Assembly: GCA_016875335.1 (NCBI GenBank)
Contig: VGRO01000021.1
Location: 1 to 51,089, forward strand
DNA from: Deltaproteobacteria bacterium
Lineage (GTDB): Bacteria > Myxococcota_A > UBA9042
Length of the DNA: 51,089 nucleotides
Direction of reading: 5' to 3'
Shown here in pieces: positions 47,076 through 51,089 of the stretch (positions are counted from its first letter, which is position 1; each line of letters opens with the position of its first letter). The notes below the pieces were generated by a model, which worked only from the letters and a program-made list of their open reading frames with translations, was not told the DNA's origin and did no database searches. A program made the position numbers and the translations under genes.

Positions 47076-50765
<3,690 letters not shown>

Positions 50766-50880
50766 CGGAACTCCAGTGTGGGTGCGCGCACCGGGCCAGA
50801 TGGGCGGCCGGCGGGCAAAGCGCAATGGCAATCGGCGGTTGCGTCCGAACCGCGCGACCGCGGCCCAAAAACGCGGGCGC

Positions 50881-50909
50881 AGTCTAGGCCAGCGCGAAGT
50901 CGTTGACAA
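50881..50909 (-). promoter_or_regulatory. Sigma-70-type promoter for icd-thiC
   Basis: On the minus strand TTGTCA (50909-50904) and TAGACT (50886-50881) are 17 bases apart, a good match to -35/-10 consensus. It would give a leader of about 110 bases before icd. The leader shows no obvious riboswitch. Confidence 0.55.
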
Positions 50910-51089
50910 CGCGGCGGGCGCACCAGAATCCACCGCCCCGCGCCGGCCAGCCGCGGAGCGGAGGTGCCGGCGCCTTTTTTCGCCTCCACGCCGTGCCCGG
51001 CAGCGCCCGGCGGACCTTTTTTGCCCCCGGTTTTGCCGCCCCCCGCTGCGTTCCGCGCGTCCTAGGGGCGTTTGCGTGCGTTTGCGCCA

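Overview
The window is about 70% GC by eye and reads like a chromosome segment from a Myxococcota-like (former deltaproteobacterial) bacterium. The signs are several very large cysteine-rich lipoproteins built from short 'NPCT..SCD' repeats, many lipoboxes of the type V-[AP]-[AG]-C, a sigma-54 activator next to its own target promoter, and a high-GC housekeeping set (acnA, icd, thiC). This assignment is an inference; there is no rRNA or other taxonomic marker in the window.

Layout. 1-112: tail of an IS4-type transposase, then about 800 bases with inverted repeats but no gene. 954-2546: AAA ATPase with a C-terminal nuclease-like domain. 3210-11779: a probable sigma-54-controlled accessory operon. 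It has an enhancer-binding activator, three GGTCAC/GTGACC palindromes, a textbook -24/-12 promoter (4406-4420) and five downstream genes, including a PKD-domain protein and a protein with a caspase/CHAT-like His...Cys signature. This block is bracketed by two copies of [ATPase 5' end + a 207-base repeat]; the right-hand ATPase copy (12027-12247) is a deleted, frameshifted remnant.

12856-21532 (minus strand): an envelope and redox gene cluster. It holds a thioredoxin-like lipoprotein (WCGPC), then an outer-membrane beta-barrel/thioredoxin fusion whose signal peptide is joined to the mature protein by an in-frame UGA, followed by a giant Cys-rich/Gly-rich lipoprotein, an OmpH/Skp-type chaperone and a PPC-domain lipoprotein. 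The UGA lies in a CxxU context at the predicted mature N-terminus and is followed by a hairpin fitting the bacterial SECIS model, so this is a strong selenoprotein candidate.

21781-36288: mostly conserved genes. They are an RluF-like pseudouridine synthase, aconitase, a small lipoprotein, a GAF-GAF histidine kinase, an FtsB-like protein, a zinc-type ABC transporter (permease with a His-rich tail, plus ATPase), an S9 peptidase, a Cys-rich lipoprotein, an orphan phosphorothioation-associated methyltransferase and a chalcone-isomerase-like protein. 36390-41164: a giant Cys-rich lipoprotein with a beta-helix-like C-terminus, apparently carrying one frameshift near its start.

41165-45850: a decayed mobile region with two IS91-type transposase fragments (one fused to a DUF4143-type tail), a dispersed hairpin repeat, an AbiEii-like nucleotidyltransferase with its own promoter/operator, a Cys-rich fragment and a truncated RepA-like ATPase. 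45852-50765: an ATP-grasp enzyme translationally coupled to a lipoprotein, facing a convergent icd-thiC pair. All comparisons and family calls come from reading the sequence and from memory of the families; no database search was possible.
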